Positions 1-11,580 of a stretch of 64,000 nt of DNA are shown here, in pieces (position 1 is the stretch's first letter; every line of letters begins with the position of its first letter). The translations under genes and the position numbers were made by a program. This DNA comes from Paragonimus westermani (Eukaryota > Platyhelminthes > Trematoda > Plagiorchiida > Troglotrematidae). The stretch is taken from positions 44,336-108,335 of the forward strand of contig QNGE01001266.1 in assembly GCA_008508345.1 (NCBI GenBank), in the 5' to 3' direction. The notes under the pieces were generated by a model. The model was not told the origin of the DNA, did not search any database, and saw only the letters and a program-made list of their open reading frames with translations.

Positions 1-349
1 AGGGTTCTCAACCAAAGCCTTTGGCTCAAAAGCCTGTACCGCAAGGCAGCGGGTGGGTGGCGGTGTACCAGAAATGGTACGTTTTTCAGGAAGAGATGCC
101 AACCATCTTCCAACCCCCAACCTGGAGGACCAGGAGACTGTGGTTTGTCGGACCTCTACCTGTTGATCTGCCTGGTATGAGTAACTCTGTCCAGTTTAGC
201 CAAAAAGGTCATCGAGATGCGCAAGCCGTCACACCACGTCAAGGTCCACTCTCACCGTGACGGCGGTCCTATCGGGTAGCCCCAGCTTGGGAGTAACGAA
301 TAGGTTAGAAAGCGGGTGTTTGGTAGTGATTGCCAAACTAGTTCTTTTG

Positions 350-930
350 TTCAATCTCTACGTTTGCATAGGCTTAGATGGTTAGGTCATGTATTAAGGA
401 TGCCAGCTAGTCGTCTTCCACACCGAGCACTGTTCGCTGATACTGCAACCGACTGGTGCTAGGTGGACAGATAATGACCTGGCATTGGGAGATGAAGTCG
501 GTCACCAAGGAGTTTGCCATTGTAGATCGAGTTCGTCTTCCGGGCTGGGGCCCTCGCGACTCACAGAGTCGGTGGTTGAAGAGTCTAGGTGAGATGGTGG
601 CTAATCGAGCTCAGTGGCGTGAATGTTGTCGTTGTTTGTCCGAGTTGAAGTGAAGTGAGTGCATTTAATGACACGGGGCAGTGAAAGCCGTAAGGAAGCT
701 GACTTGCTGATGACGCCTTACTTTCACTTGCAACCCAGTTTTTTGTTCGCAAGATGTAGGCAACTTGCTGTTGAATGTTTTAATATGGACGTAAGTATCT
801 TCAGTAGTTAGGTCCCTTCCCGTCCCCTCCTTTTTCGTTCTCTATTCCTATAGAGGGTTTGCTTTTCCTTCATGGTTGTGGGGGTTAAGCATCAGTGTGA
901 ACCACTGATGTATTGCTGTCTATGATGATG
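350..930 (+). mobile_element. LINE 3' end (degenerate RT C-terminus plus 3' UTR and tail)
   Basis: Read across two frames, about 350-460 gives the C-terminal LINE signature RLRWLGHVLRMP..RLPHRALF, and 475-653 gives TWHWEMKS...RVRLPGWGPRDSQSRWL...NRAQWR, the usual end of an RTE-like APE-type LINE polyprotein. Stops near 460-475 and the frame change make it a pseudogene. About 660-880 is 3' UTR, and it ends in CTGTCTATGATGATGATGA, a tail seen again near 4420 and, diverged, near 34670. Positions 1-350 are probably more of the same element, but I could not align them. The identification rests on recalled family motifs. Confidence 0.75.
681..727 (+). other. Stem-loop in LINE 3' UTR
   Basis: GTGAAA (681-686) and GTAAGG (690-695) pair with CCTTAC (716-721) and TTTCAC (722-727), leaving a 3-nt bulge (687-689) and a 20-nt loop. 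LINE reverse transcriptases often recognise 3' UTR structure, so this could be the template-recognition hairpin. That role is inference. The copy near 34075 lacks the 5' strand of the stem. Confidence 0.4.
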
Positions 931-937
931 ATGACGG

Positions 938-1150
938 TCAAACGCAGCAAGTCGCTCGACAACCTCATTGCTAACAGGCCGCGTTTCCGAACGACAAAAC
1001 GAAGCAGAAGACACCCAAGCATTACATACATTCCTTTTCAGCGACGACCGAACTTCTTTTCGACGTCACAAATGACGCAGTTTGGCGAAGGCAACTCATG
1101 TCTTTGCTATCCTCGCTGGTATCCCATCGGCAATATTACAAGCTGAGCAT
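938..1150 (-). mobile_element. Inverted LINE RT fragment
   Basis: The plus-strand translation of this stretch closely matches the minus-strand translation of 3188-3412 (shared NRPRFRTT, RRHPSITYIPFQRRPNFF, MTQFGEGNSCLCYP). Because 3188-3412 is LINE coding on the plus strand, this fragment is the same RT segment in minus orientation. It directly abuts the tail of the preceding LINE copy. Confidence 0.7.
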
Positions 1151-2800
1151 ATTAAGAGTTAGGTGAAATTGTTTTATTCATTCCTATACGGTTGAGCCGG
1201 TTCCACATTTCTTGTGAAGATAGCAAATTTGGCTTTGAATTCTGCAGCACGTGCCCCTGCATTGCAACCTAATCGTAATATGCATCGTCAATCTCGATTT
1301 GTTAAGACTGCTGAATGTCCATTTTAGTTCACGTAAACCGTGTCATATGCTCCTTTCATACAGCACGCGATAGCGACTTTAAGCCTCTGTAATCTTGTGG
1401 TAACCCCATGTATGCCCAGTCTAATCTGTTGAAGTACCAAAGATTTGTTTTTCCAAATCAGTTATCCCCGGCATGGTATGAGGTGGACAGAACAAATGCA
1501 AGGTGAACTGCTAACTGGGACGAGTTCACGTTTAGATTACCCACAAAATAAGTAGATAACTTCTACAACGTTGTACATGTGATTGTAATGTTTAGGAAAC
1601 CGACCAACTGTGGGTAGATTCAAGAGCACCAACGGAAGTTGAAGACGGTAGTATAATTTTGTCAGTCAGTTCTGTAACACGGTGTGCAACGGTCTTTCCA
1701 ATTGAAACCATTCAAATAAAATTCAGTCTACTGCTATGTGAGAAAGGTTGCTCATCCGTCGAAAAAAACTAGTGTTGTCGACTTGCTAATAAAGCTTGCA
1801 TTGCTAAATATGGGACAGCTGGGTAAACTTGTCGCAGAGTAGGTGGACAACAGAGAGGTACGTCGTGTGGTGTACAAAATCAAGTAGACGTACGTGTTGG
1901 GATTGCCTTTTATCCATGTAGTATGGCAGACTAGTAGGTTGGATGCATTTGAAAAAAATGTGGGTAAGGGATAAAATGGAGCGGACGTGCAGGGAAGATG
2001 GACCGAATGTGAAGTTCTGGCAAAATTAACCAGAAACTCTTACTTCTCATGAACCGATTCAAATAGGTAGGTGAACAAAGAACAACACCCCACATGAGTT
2101 TACCAGAGCAGCCGCTCAATGAAGTGACATGGGGATAATCAAGGGCCCACAATAAGAACACAGAGCTAGCGACAGCGTGAGAGTTAGGGCATAGACCCCC
2201 TCGTTATATCGTTTTTAAACACATTCTATGCCACATTTATCTGGTATAAATGTGAATGCATGCACACATTAGGTCATTTGAGCAGTTGAAATCATCATTC
2301 CAAACTACTGTTCTTATCCAACGAGGCAATCAAAGACTAAGAACATCATCCTCCGCTTTGTATATGAGTGCCAATGCTCAAAGATCCGTTGTAAGGTAAA
2401 AATGTGATCAACGTACCCACGACCGGACCGGAATCTTGCTTATTCCTCACGTACCTGACTTCCTCTGGGCTTAATGAGCCGATGTAATATAAGGCCAGTG
2501 GGCGACTTGGACGCAACAGACACTAGACTGATGCCTCTGGAGTTGTCACACAGACTTCGGGCCGATTCTGTTTCCGACGAAGGGTCGTGTGGGACGCAAT
2601 AATTGACCGTCCGGCTCCTGTTGTCTCATGGTCTGAGTGAGGCCAGCTGAAGTGTTCCTCAGAATTCTCAGCCCACATATCAAATCGCCATGATTGACTG
2701 GTGATAAGTGAACCGTCTTTTACGCATATAATCTCACTTACACCGACTCGACGAGCAGTAAAACCACGAATCAGGAAAAAAAGATTGTCTTCATATTCGG
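1151..2800. other. No recognised feature
   Basis: Only short ORFs with no family resemblance. No splice-compatible exon, RNA gene or repeat was recognised. Confidence 0.4.
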
Positions 2801-3800
2801 TTGTTTGTAACGTTCTCGTTGTATACCCACACTACGAGCAGGGTGGTGTTTTATGGAAAGGCTTTCACCATACCTGATGTTCGTCAAGGATGTCTGATCC
2901 TCCTTTTTACGTTCACTGTTGTCATGAACGGCATGCTGGAGGGTGTGCTTGGAGGACCAAATGACCTCGATGCTCAGCTTATTACTGGTGTTAAGTTGAC
3001 GGGTATGGAGTATGCGGATGATACTGTCTCACTTAGCTCACCTGTCAAAGAAAGGCAGACCATGCTGAACAAGGTAAGCGACCGGGCTGGCTTGCGTGGA
3101 ATGCGCCTGGTACCATCAAAATGCAAAGTGCGGTTTCAAGACTGGGACATTTCTAACAGTTTCACATTCTATAATGGCACTATCTCGTCAGCTCGTAATA
3201 TTGCCGATGAGATGCCAGCCGGGATAGCAAAGGCATGAGTTGCCTTCGCCAAACTGCGTCATTTGTGACGTCGAAAAGAAGTTCGGTCGTCGCTGAAAAG
3301 GAATGTATGTAATGCTTGGGTGCCTTCTGCTTCGCTCTGTCGTTCGGAAACGTGGCCTGTTCCCAACGAAGTTGCCAAGCGACTTGCTGTGTGTGACCAC
3401 CGTTGTCTCCACCAGTTAGCACCCAATAAGTGGACTGATCGCATGAGCAACACGGCCGTTTGCCGGCGCGTATTCCGGTACGCTCAGGGTGTGCGATCAA
3501 TTGGTCAACTGATCACGTTGTACACCTTGCGATGGTTGGGTCACGTACTCCGTGGGCCAGCTGAGCGTTTACCGTACCGGACGTCACATATTGACACCAT
3601 CATCGCCATCATCATAGACAGCACCACCAACAGTTGGGTGAAACCGCGTGGTGGTCAAGCAACAACGTGGTCACGAAATATGCGATCCTCGTTGCCCCGC
3701 TGAGCAAAGTGGGTAGGTGTCGCCTGGCTGGCTGAGATCTTTGTGATCACACAAATCGCTTATTGGAAACGCTATCCGAGATGGCGGTGTGCCGTAGTTA
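2801..3800 (+). pseudogene. APE-type LINE reverse transcriptase, palm to C-terminus
   Basis: 2801-3238 is open and encodes the RT palm: VRQGC (pre-catalytic strand), then GMEYADDTVSL with an intact YADD catalytic box, then SKCKVRFQDW, all typical of RTE-like flatworm LINEs. After a stop near 3236 the frame resumes as AFAKLRHL..RRKEVRS, SETWP, KRLAVCDHRCL, TLRWLGHVLRGPAERLPYR (to about 3580), then RGGQATTW. Stops and frame changes make it inactive. Around 3600-3630 a short reversed LINE-tail sequence (ATCATCATAGACAG) interrupts the C-terminal region. EN and the RT fingers are absent upstream. Confidence 0.8.
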
Positions 3801-4004
3801 CTGATGTACCTGCATCCACACCACTGCTAGTATTTCTGCCTAGTCACCTGTCATTTCTCAACCTTAGTAACGTTTTTTCCAGACTGTTCTACGTCACAGT
3901 TAAGGTGAGCGGTGGCCTAAGCTACAATACTTTTTGGTTAGGATCTTGGCTGCTATGAGAATGATAATGATGAGGGTCTTGACGACCATTGCACTTCGCC
4001 GCTG

Positions 4005-4435
4005 CTTGGGAGACGGACTTTGGGGAGAGACAGGCAGGGTTGATTCTTAGGTGGAAACAATGTTTGCTGTTCACCAGATTCTGCAGCAGCGTCATGCATA
4101 TTGACAGCGAACAATTGCCGTATTTCTTGACAGTAAAAATGTGTTCGACGCAGTGAGTCTGCCTAGGCATTTGGACCCGCCTAAACACAGGGATGTACCG
4201 AACAAGCAAATGAACATACTGGTGGCTCCTTATTCGCATATTTCAGCTCATGTTAGGGTTTGTGATTAGCTATTTGTCAGCTTCAGCACCAAGGACGGCT
4301 TGCGTCAAAGCTATCCACTTTCGTCACGGACTAAATGATGGCTGATCGTCTGCTGCACTCAGAAGGTGCTGATACTAATACTTAAGTATCAGTAAGAACC
4401 GCTGATGTCCTGCTGTCTATGATGATGATATGGTG
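4005..4435 (+). pseudogene. LINE RT fingers/palm fragment plus 3' tail
   Basis: 4055-4330 in one frame reads FAVHQILQQRHAY, TIAVFLDSKNVFDAV, NILVAPYSHISAHVRV, FSTKDGLRQ. This corresponds to the RT region just N-terminal to the VRQGC block found upstream at 2880. It has two in-frame stops. The sequence then jumps to the LINE tail (CTGCTGTCTATGATGATGAT, about 4412-4431), so palm and C-terminus are deleted in this copy. It is separate from, or rearranged relative to, 2801-3800. Confidence 0.7.
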
Positions 4436-7400
4436 CTCTTCATTTAACGTCCCTGTTACACGCATCAGACATTAGACTTGGAGACGTTTCTAGCCAGTGT
4501 ACACCAAATAGATCTACCGATGCACAAGTACGCACTCAATCCACACAACCACTGCCGAACTCCTGCCTCTCACTTCAACCTCACACAACAATCCTAGCCG
4601 AACTGTGAAAGTGTCATCTGTCTACAACGATTACCCGCTTTACGTCGTTACATGCTTCCATAATTTTCGAGGGTTTCCCCCGCGCTGACTAAGGGGTAGT
4701 AATGTACAGTCTGCCACTCGTTCGTCTTGTTTTCATGCCTTCTACGTTTATTGTATATACAAATCACCCGTCAAATGTTTGAATCGATACACTTCTCTGC
4801 CGTCGCACGTGTTTTTCCGCCATCACATGGCGGTTATTCTCGTAACCTAGCTGTATCGGCATTCATTTGTGGCACAATACGGAAACGGGTTTCGGTGGGA
4901 TTTACCGGTCAGTCAGTAGGGAACTTTTTCAACCTAGATCCGATCTAGTGTGGCGGGATTTTTCGGGAATAACTACTAAGTCACTGCGCATTGGTTGGTC
5001 ACACTGTCTGTTCCGGATTCGTTCCATTACATACTGTATTCGGCGGTCATGTCCCCAGAGTATACTCCGAAGGCAGACTCGAGTACAGACGCATCTTTCT
5101 TCACTGTACATTTGCAAGGTGTAAAACGTTCATGCTGACATACCATTCCGTTAATTAAGTCAGCTTATTACTATGGATCATATTATTTCTGATACACACA
5201 TTTCAACCAATCGCTGAAAAACATGCGACTGCACGCACAGCTACAATTTCCAAGAGTTACTATTTTTTATTATGTTATCGATCCAAAGAACGCAGAATGA
5301 TCACAAGAAGGAAGAATAACAAGTGTAGTGAGACTACCTTTGACGTCCCAAAAATCCCAAGCTCCCTGCGATGTGAAATTTGCCTTGTCAGTACCACCGC
5401 GCTGGTTCACATTACCTTGTGAATGTAGATTCGCTACAAACCACCAGCATCAAATTTAGTGTGTTGGTGTAAGTATCGCAGCTTTACTCGTAGCTGTGTA
5501 ATGAATCCGGGCCGCCTCCACTACTGTAAGCTACATTCACTAGGATAACAATGTTTGAGCTATTACCGTTGGGAACGCTGCTTGACCAGTCTGACGCTTA
5601 TTGGAATCCTGAAGGTCGACGGGAATTTCCGTCGACATTCGTCCTCTCCGGCGGCTGCCATGCGGTTGTGCTCAAAGTTCTCTCTCCCTAGCGCCCTTAA
5701 TTATTGCGTTGAATTCCGTTTGTGAACGGTAAGTAAATCAACAAATAAAGTTTGTTCGCAGATTCACCGTCTTCTCACTGACTTCCAAATCACGTTAACG
5801 TAAGGCTGGGGAAACCTTGGGCGTACGAACTTAGGAACTGGTACCACGACACAAGACCATACCACATAAATTCAATACCAACAGAAACCTGAAACTCAAT
5901 TGGTTAACCGGTCTAGCCATCTATCCAGCCGGTAAAATTTCTGCTCACATCGGTTCGACCCACAATGGAGGAGCATAAAGAACGCGGTGATTATCATAGA
6001 AATCCCGGATGTGGTGCATTTGACACACATCTCGCATATCCTTACGGAGAACCACAGTAAGAGATTCACCTCTGTTCCACATGAGAGTAGAAACACGGAC
6101 CTAGAGCAACCAACAACTGTATCGTTAACCGTAGCGAACGTTCTTATTCGAAGTGGGAATGAAAGAAAAATAATGGTTAAGGATTCAGAAGTTGAACAAA
6201 AACCGATTTTTACTTCCACCCACCTTTTATCGTGAGTACGCGGCTCATCGATGAACCGGTGACTACCGCCCGAGCGGTCCCAGGGTCTGTGCTATCAGAG
6301 CGATGGCCTTGACGGAAGGTCACAATGGTTTTAGTTTCGCCGGTTTCGCGGATTTCTGCAGATTAAGAAAAGTCTCCGACGTGTTAGTAACCCGGTTCTG
6401 AGTGGCACGAAACGAAAACTTCTACGATGAACAATCTTGATTCTGGGAGTGTCATCTCGAAGGCGTTGAACAACAGTATGAGCACAGAGTTGATAATTGA
6501 ATTGATACAAAGAGAAAATGGTATGGCTCAAGGATCACGTTGTCTACGCAAGCACGTTCACCACTTGTACAAGCATGATATAAAACAACACGTACAGGCA
6601 AGCACATATCGAACGCAGTACACAAAACAAACACATCACAACTCACCGACCAAACTGATCTATGTTGTTCCTTCTATGCTGATTGTCCTTCCCATCGAGA
6701 ATTGTTCGGCAGATCAGGGGACTAAAAATATCTGAGTTTTATCCGAGACTATTTGTCCGCTCTCACTTTGAACAGTCCAAATGTAGCAGCTGAAGAAGGC
6801 TCTTCTGACAGGTTGCTCCAGGAAGGGCTTGTTCTGAGTGCAAACAAATGACGCCGACAAAAGAGGCTTTATCGCTGATAATGGAAACAGAAATTGCTTC
6901 GCTTTAAAATTGCGTGCAAATGACTGAGTAGGAAAAGCAGGCAGAGCTTATTGGGATCGGTTAACATTTTGTAGGCTAATGTGATATTTCCTCTCATTCG
7001 TTGAAACTCTAAGCAAAACAGATTCAAACGTTGAAGTTAGCCTCGGTAGCTCAGGTGTCCAGGGCCCCTCATTCGCTTCGTTGCCCTGCGTCTAGCTCGT
7101 TCAAGCAACAATACACGTATATGGAGATGAAGCGATTAGGTTTGAACAATTACTTCTAGTAGTGGGAGAAGTGAATTGGAATAAATGGGAACGAATTTTG
7201 CCGGGGTAAGGCAACCTAGGAACGACTGAATAATTTACATACACAGATGATTTTGCGTGTCATCGTTCTGCAGTTGGCGGACAGACTAGACCCTCAGTGA
7301 CAATTGACCCAGAGTCCATTCCTCGTTCAGACGCAAAAGGTCTAACCTTATCAAGGTGGCGGAATGCCGCACTTTTATGACGAAGCCTTAGGATTACACC

Positions 7401-7479
7401 GTCATATTCAACAGCATTTTGTTTTACTGATATCAGCTGTAAAGCGTGTCGAGAGCAGATTTACCGGATAGTCTCAGTT
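4436..7479. other. No recognised feature
   Basis: No coding region I can support. There is a small perfect hairpin at 5615-5636 (GTCGACGG, 6-nt loop, CCGTCGAC). The ORFs around 5900-6700 are short, overlap on opposite strands and match no family I know. Confidence 0.4.
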
Positions 7480-8110
7480 CACTTACCAAAGCCTCTTGTC
7501 ATCTACCAAAAACAGAATTCTTGAAATTAAAATCGACGGTGTTCCACTGACGTACAGGATGAACAGCACTGGTCCTAAAATTCCCTCTTGCTATGTCCCA
7601 CAGAGGGTATTCCGGATTGTTGAGCAAGTGTCATTAACTCGGTCAGAGAAGGTTCGTCCGGTCAGGTATGCTTCCAACAGTCATAGCAGTTTTCCCCAAT
7701 GCCGTACCACTGTATTTTTGGAAGAAATGTGCTGTGGTCTACTTTACTGAAGGCTTCCGAGGAGTCCAAAAGTACGATGTCCGATTTGTCCTCTGAATCA
7801 GCTGTTTTAGTCTACTTCTCATGTGCAGTTGCTAAGTTGGTAACGCACGAATGGCCCTGTTCGACACCGTGCTGTTGAGGGGTTGTCCTTCCATATACCT
7901 GGAATTGTTGTTGGAAGACGTTGTCAACAACGCTTCCCATTACTTTTTAACAGACAATGAGAAGGTAAATGGGTCTGTGGTAGAAAGCTATGTTACGTTC
8001 ACTGTCCTCGTGGAGCTTCACCACTTCCCCTTAGTTCCAACTAACAGGTTATTAACCCACCTCGAAGGACTTCCGGATCTGCAATAGTTGCGTTTGTGAT
8101 GCAGCGTGCG
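7480..8110 (-). pseudogene. CR1-like LINE reverse transcriptase remnant (copy A)
   Basis: Minus-strand reading from about 8080 down gives pieces such as QHGF-like and SCVTNL-like text, SEDKSDIV-like text, and near 7590-7500 LGPVLFILYVSGTPS. The last corresponds to the CR1/jockey RT block G.PQGS.LGP.LFL.Y.ND.P. Frames shift often and stops are many, so it is an old copy. The segment at 7900-8080 is recognisably similar in DNA to 10180-10330, so copies A and B belong to one family. Confidence 0.55.
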
Positions 8111-10013
8111 TCAAACACTCCTGAATCCACTAAGCAACGAATTCCGTTCCAACGTGGACGACCGTCTTAACTGCCACCTTCTTATCGAAAGGAAGCTGAA
8201 CTGAACTTCAACAGTAGGATCGGGCGATTCAAAGAGAACCTGCAGGGAATAAAGCAATACTTCATCTGGAGTGCGTTGCCCATACACGAAGTCCACGTTC
8301 GAGTGGGTCAGTAACAAGAAAAGACGTCGGTTCAATGGAACGATATAGGAGCGCTCGGTCTGCATGGTAAGTTTGAACGCTAGGGGTGCTTGTTGATACC
8401 CCCTGCCCGTTCAAACAAGTGCCTCAGAACGTACGAAGTGCCACAACAAAAATAACACAGATGGTGATCGGAACACAAATAGGGTCGCTGTATTTCTGCA
8501 ACCCGGCGGACGTCAACTGGTAATTTGGCTTTTGGGTTCGCTGAATACTTATATCGTCCGCATTTGTACATACACGTTCGCTTAGGGTAGCCATCGTCAT
8601 GACTTCGTGATGTTAACACACCATCGATTATCTCAGCTTTTGGTTGATTAGGTTAACACACACTAGTATTACTGCTACGGGCTTTTTGAAGCGGTTGCCT
8701 TACCTGGAAACATTTCGCCATCTTTATAGGGGACTAAGAATATCTGAGGTTCCCTGGGGGTATATATCCTATCCCGGGTCGACAATTTTCAAGGTCGAAG
8801 ATGAAACGTCCTAACTAGGCATGCTTTTTCGGTAGGGTATCACTCAAACAGCAGGCTGTTGGCGCCTTCAAAGCATACGGTAGATCTGGTGCTGGATGTA
8901 GAACATTTTCCTGTATTGTCTGTGTGCTTACTTCTGAGTTGGACGGAACATTAAGGGTGATTAGAATCAGCGCACACCTTGCAAGCCATCATGATCCTCC
9001 CCAACATCCGACGAAACTACAGAACAGTCAGACTGGAACCTCCAAGTCTGCTGTGATGTCATACTTGCTTGGGACCACTACTCTTTTTGGCCCAGCAATG
9101 AACTTGCCGAAGTAATGAGACGCAGGCACTGAAATAATTTGCACAGGCTTGAATAGTTACGTCGAATAAACTAAGATGAATTTAAAATGAATAATGTTTC
9201 CTCAGTTTAGACAGCCCAGATCACATTTGACGAACCTAGGGACGTCAGTTGCTTTGCCTACTATCATCCTACAGTCAACAGAATGTTAGATCCTGGGCGA
9301 CAAGCGATCCACCATATCCCTCTAACCCAGATACACAAAACCTAATGATTTCAAGTACCCACCACGACCGCATTAAGCAAGGATGACAGAAGACTATATT
9401 CTTTTGCATACAGCGGAATTTTCTTGAACGCGCATCAAATGAAAGGCACTTCGACAGACGATAAAAGAATACGTTCGTTCGTAAGATTTTGAATGACTTT
9501 CAACCAAATGCCTCATGGCATTTGGTTGACGTAGATGGACAGCGTAATTCCTGAAATTGGCCTTCCATGCTTTCGACGAGAAAGGGTTCATGAGGTGAAC
9601 CTGGAATAGCCCTTGAAATGGTGCCTGAATGGGAACCTCCGGCGTAGGTAATCGGGAGAAGACCTCGAACTGGTTGCAGCACGCAGTTTTATTTAGGAGA
9701 CACAAACCCGGACTTGTAGGTGTACATAAATATTGAAAGAACTCAACCTGTCATTAGCGCGTGCAAAACACTAACCGTAAGCTGGTTAGTGCAATACGGA
9801 TAGAGGAGTTCGGCGTGTAACATAAACCGCAACATTGGAGCCGTTTGTCCAACCTTGGTATGGTGCGTTGAGATAAAGTTCAGATGAGTCAATTGCCAGA
9901 TCATCTATCAAGTCAGGATTGGCGTAAGCGAAAAAGGCGATATATTTCCTCCAAAAATACGCTCTGTGCATTCACGGCGGCGTTTCTGTAATGCCCTGCT
10001 GCCGTGATATGAA
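8111..10013. other. No recognised feature; one strong hairpin
   Basis: No gene recognised. 9500-9529 is a perfect 13-bp stem (TCAACCAAATGCC / GGCATTTGGTTGA) with a 4-nt loop TCAT. Confidence 0.4.
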
Positions 10014-11580
10014 ATGTTTCACGTTAAGTTCTCTCCAGTTTATACACCTCGAGGAGTCAAACAGAATGATATCCGATCGCCCTCTGGAAGGAACAGTCTT
10101 GGTAGACTGTTGTTTGGCAGTTTTGAGGTTGTTTATCTAGCGGCCACCTTAGCGGGAACCCTGCCGTCTTGGATGATAAGTCCGCATGTGATCAGGCTGT
10201 GTCGGGTGGTGGCGTTAACGATGCTTTTCATCATCTTCTAACAGATACTGAGAAGTGCAATGGGCTTGCACATTGGTGCCGTCTGACGTCCACCGCCCTC
10301 GTGAAGCGAATTCACTTCAGGCTGCTTCTAGTCTGTAAGTATTTTGCCTTTGTTGGTATGCTTTTAGGACAAGTCACTTATCGCTGCTGCTTAGCTATCT
10401 ATGCGGTTTGCAAAAGTTTCCATCACCTACCACCACTACCTTGAGACCATTGCGACTTGAATTTTCGGGCTTGTCAACGCCGGCGGGAGTAATAACGTTT
10501 ACCATGAAAGGTCTGATTTACAGCTGACGGGGGATTTTGACGACATCTACCAGGATCGCCTTTTCAAACGCATCAATAGTTTCCGGTCGTTCGCACATGC
10601 TCGTCTTTCGGCTATCTGTCGGTATACTGAGGATACTTGATTTTATTAAGGCGTTCCCGGAAAACCTTCTTTGAAACCGCACTACGCGTTGTCTTAATTG
10701 AGATACCGCAGAAGGTTGCAGTTCAAGTTTGTCACAGCGGACAGTAAATGTACGTTTGCTTCTTATAAACTTACATTGCCTTCATGCTTATAAAGTGTAG
10801 GTAGGTTTTAAATGCACACAGACGTGACGAATATCGTAGGTGGGTTCTCCAAGGATATCTGTGACTATCGTAGATCAACTTATTACTTCTGCTACACCCC
10901 GTCTGAAGGACTGAGGTAGTCGGTCCGCCCATAAGACCCCAATGTACTGCTGAAATATTCCCACAGGGATGTAGAAAGTAGGTTCCAAATGGCCCTCACA
11001 AAGTGGCGTCGACCTTCACGCAATCCCTTCTGAAATGGTTACGTAATATTTTAGGATCAACGGCTACAATGAAGGAGGTGTGACGGAACTCAAACAAATC
11101 CTTGGTGTGATCACTGCAGCCTAGCGACCTTTTAACGCTGAGATCCATTAATTCGCCAACGTTGTTGGTGACGATATAGTCTAAACTGGGAAAGGCAAAA
11201 CCTTGATGTCATCCGATGTGATCAAGTACCTATTCGAATGACTCGAAACTCACTGAAAATGACGCTGCAGGTAGGTCCCGACTCGTATCAAAGTTTTGAA
11301 ACCAACTGCAGAGTGATTGAGACTACCCACAATTAGAGTACTTATTAGGGCCAAGTCGGCGAACAATGTATCGTGCAATCTCACGCGGTCCACATTATTT
11401 GACAGGTATAAAGCTATTCCTCCCGTCACATACCAGCCCTATCCTTTGCCCTATCATTCGTATCTGTTACGTCTACTTCAACATTCCTGATGTCCGACGA
11501 GAGCCACATCCTTGATTTAGAACTTCGCGCTTTGGGGGAGTAGCCTAAGCCCCTGTAGTTTATTAATCAAGATTCAACTG
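10014..11580 (-). pseudogene. CR1-like LINE endonuclease-RT remnant (copy B)
   Basis: On the minus strand about 11,210-11,080 reads LDYIVTNNVGELMDLSVKRS then LGCSDHTKDLFEFRH. This is the C-terminal APE endonuclease block (L.LV.TN ... G.SDH) of CR1/jockey LINEs. Lower positions (10,450-10,014) match copy A's RT region at DNA level, so the order is EN then RT on the minus strand. There are numerous stops and frameshifts. Confidence 0.6.

Noticed and set aside
913..1146. Small plus-strand protein gene beginning with a Met run
   Set aside because: The Met run is the (ATG)n LINE tail and the rest is the antisense of a LINE RT segment.
3188..3412. Minus-strand ORFs with repeated sequence as a gene family
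   Set aside because: They are shadows of the plus-strand LINE RT coding region.
7040..7105. tRNA-like sequence (CGGTAGCTCAGGTGTCC)
   Set aside because: It has an A-box-like start but no B box at the expected distance.
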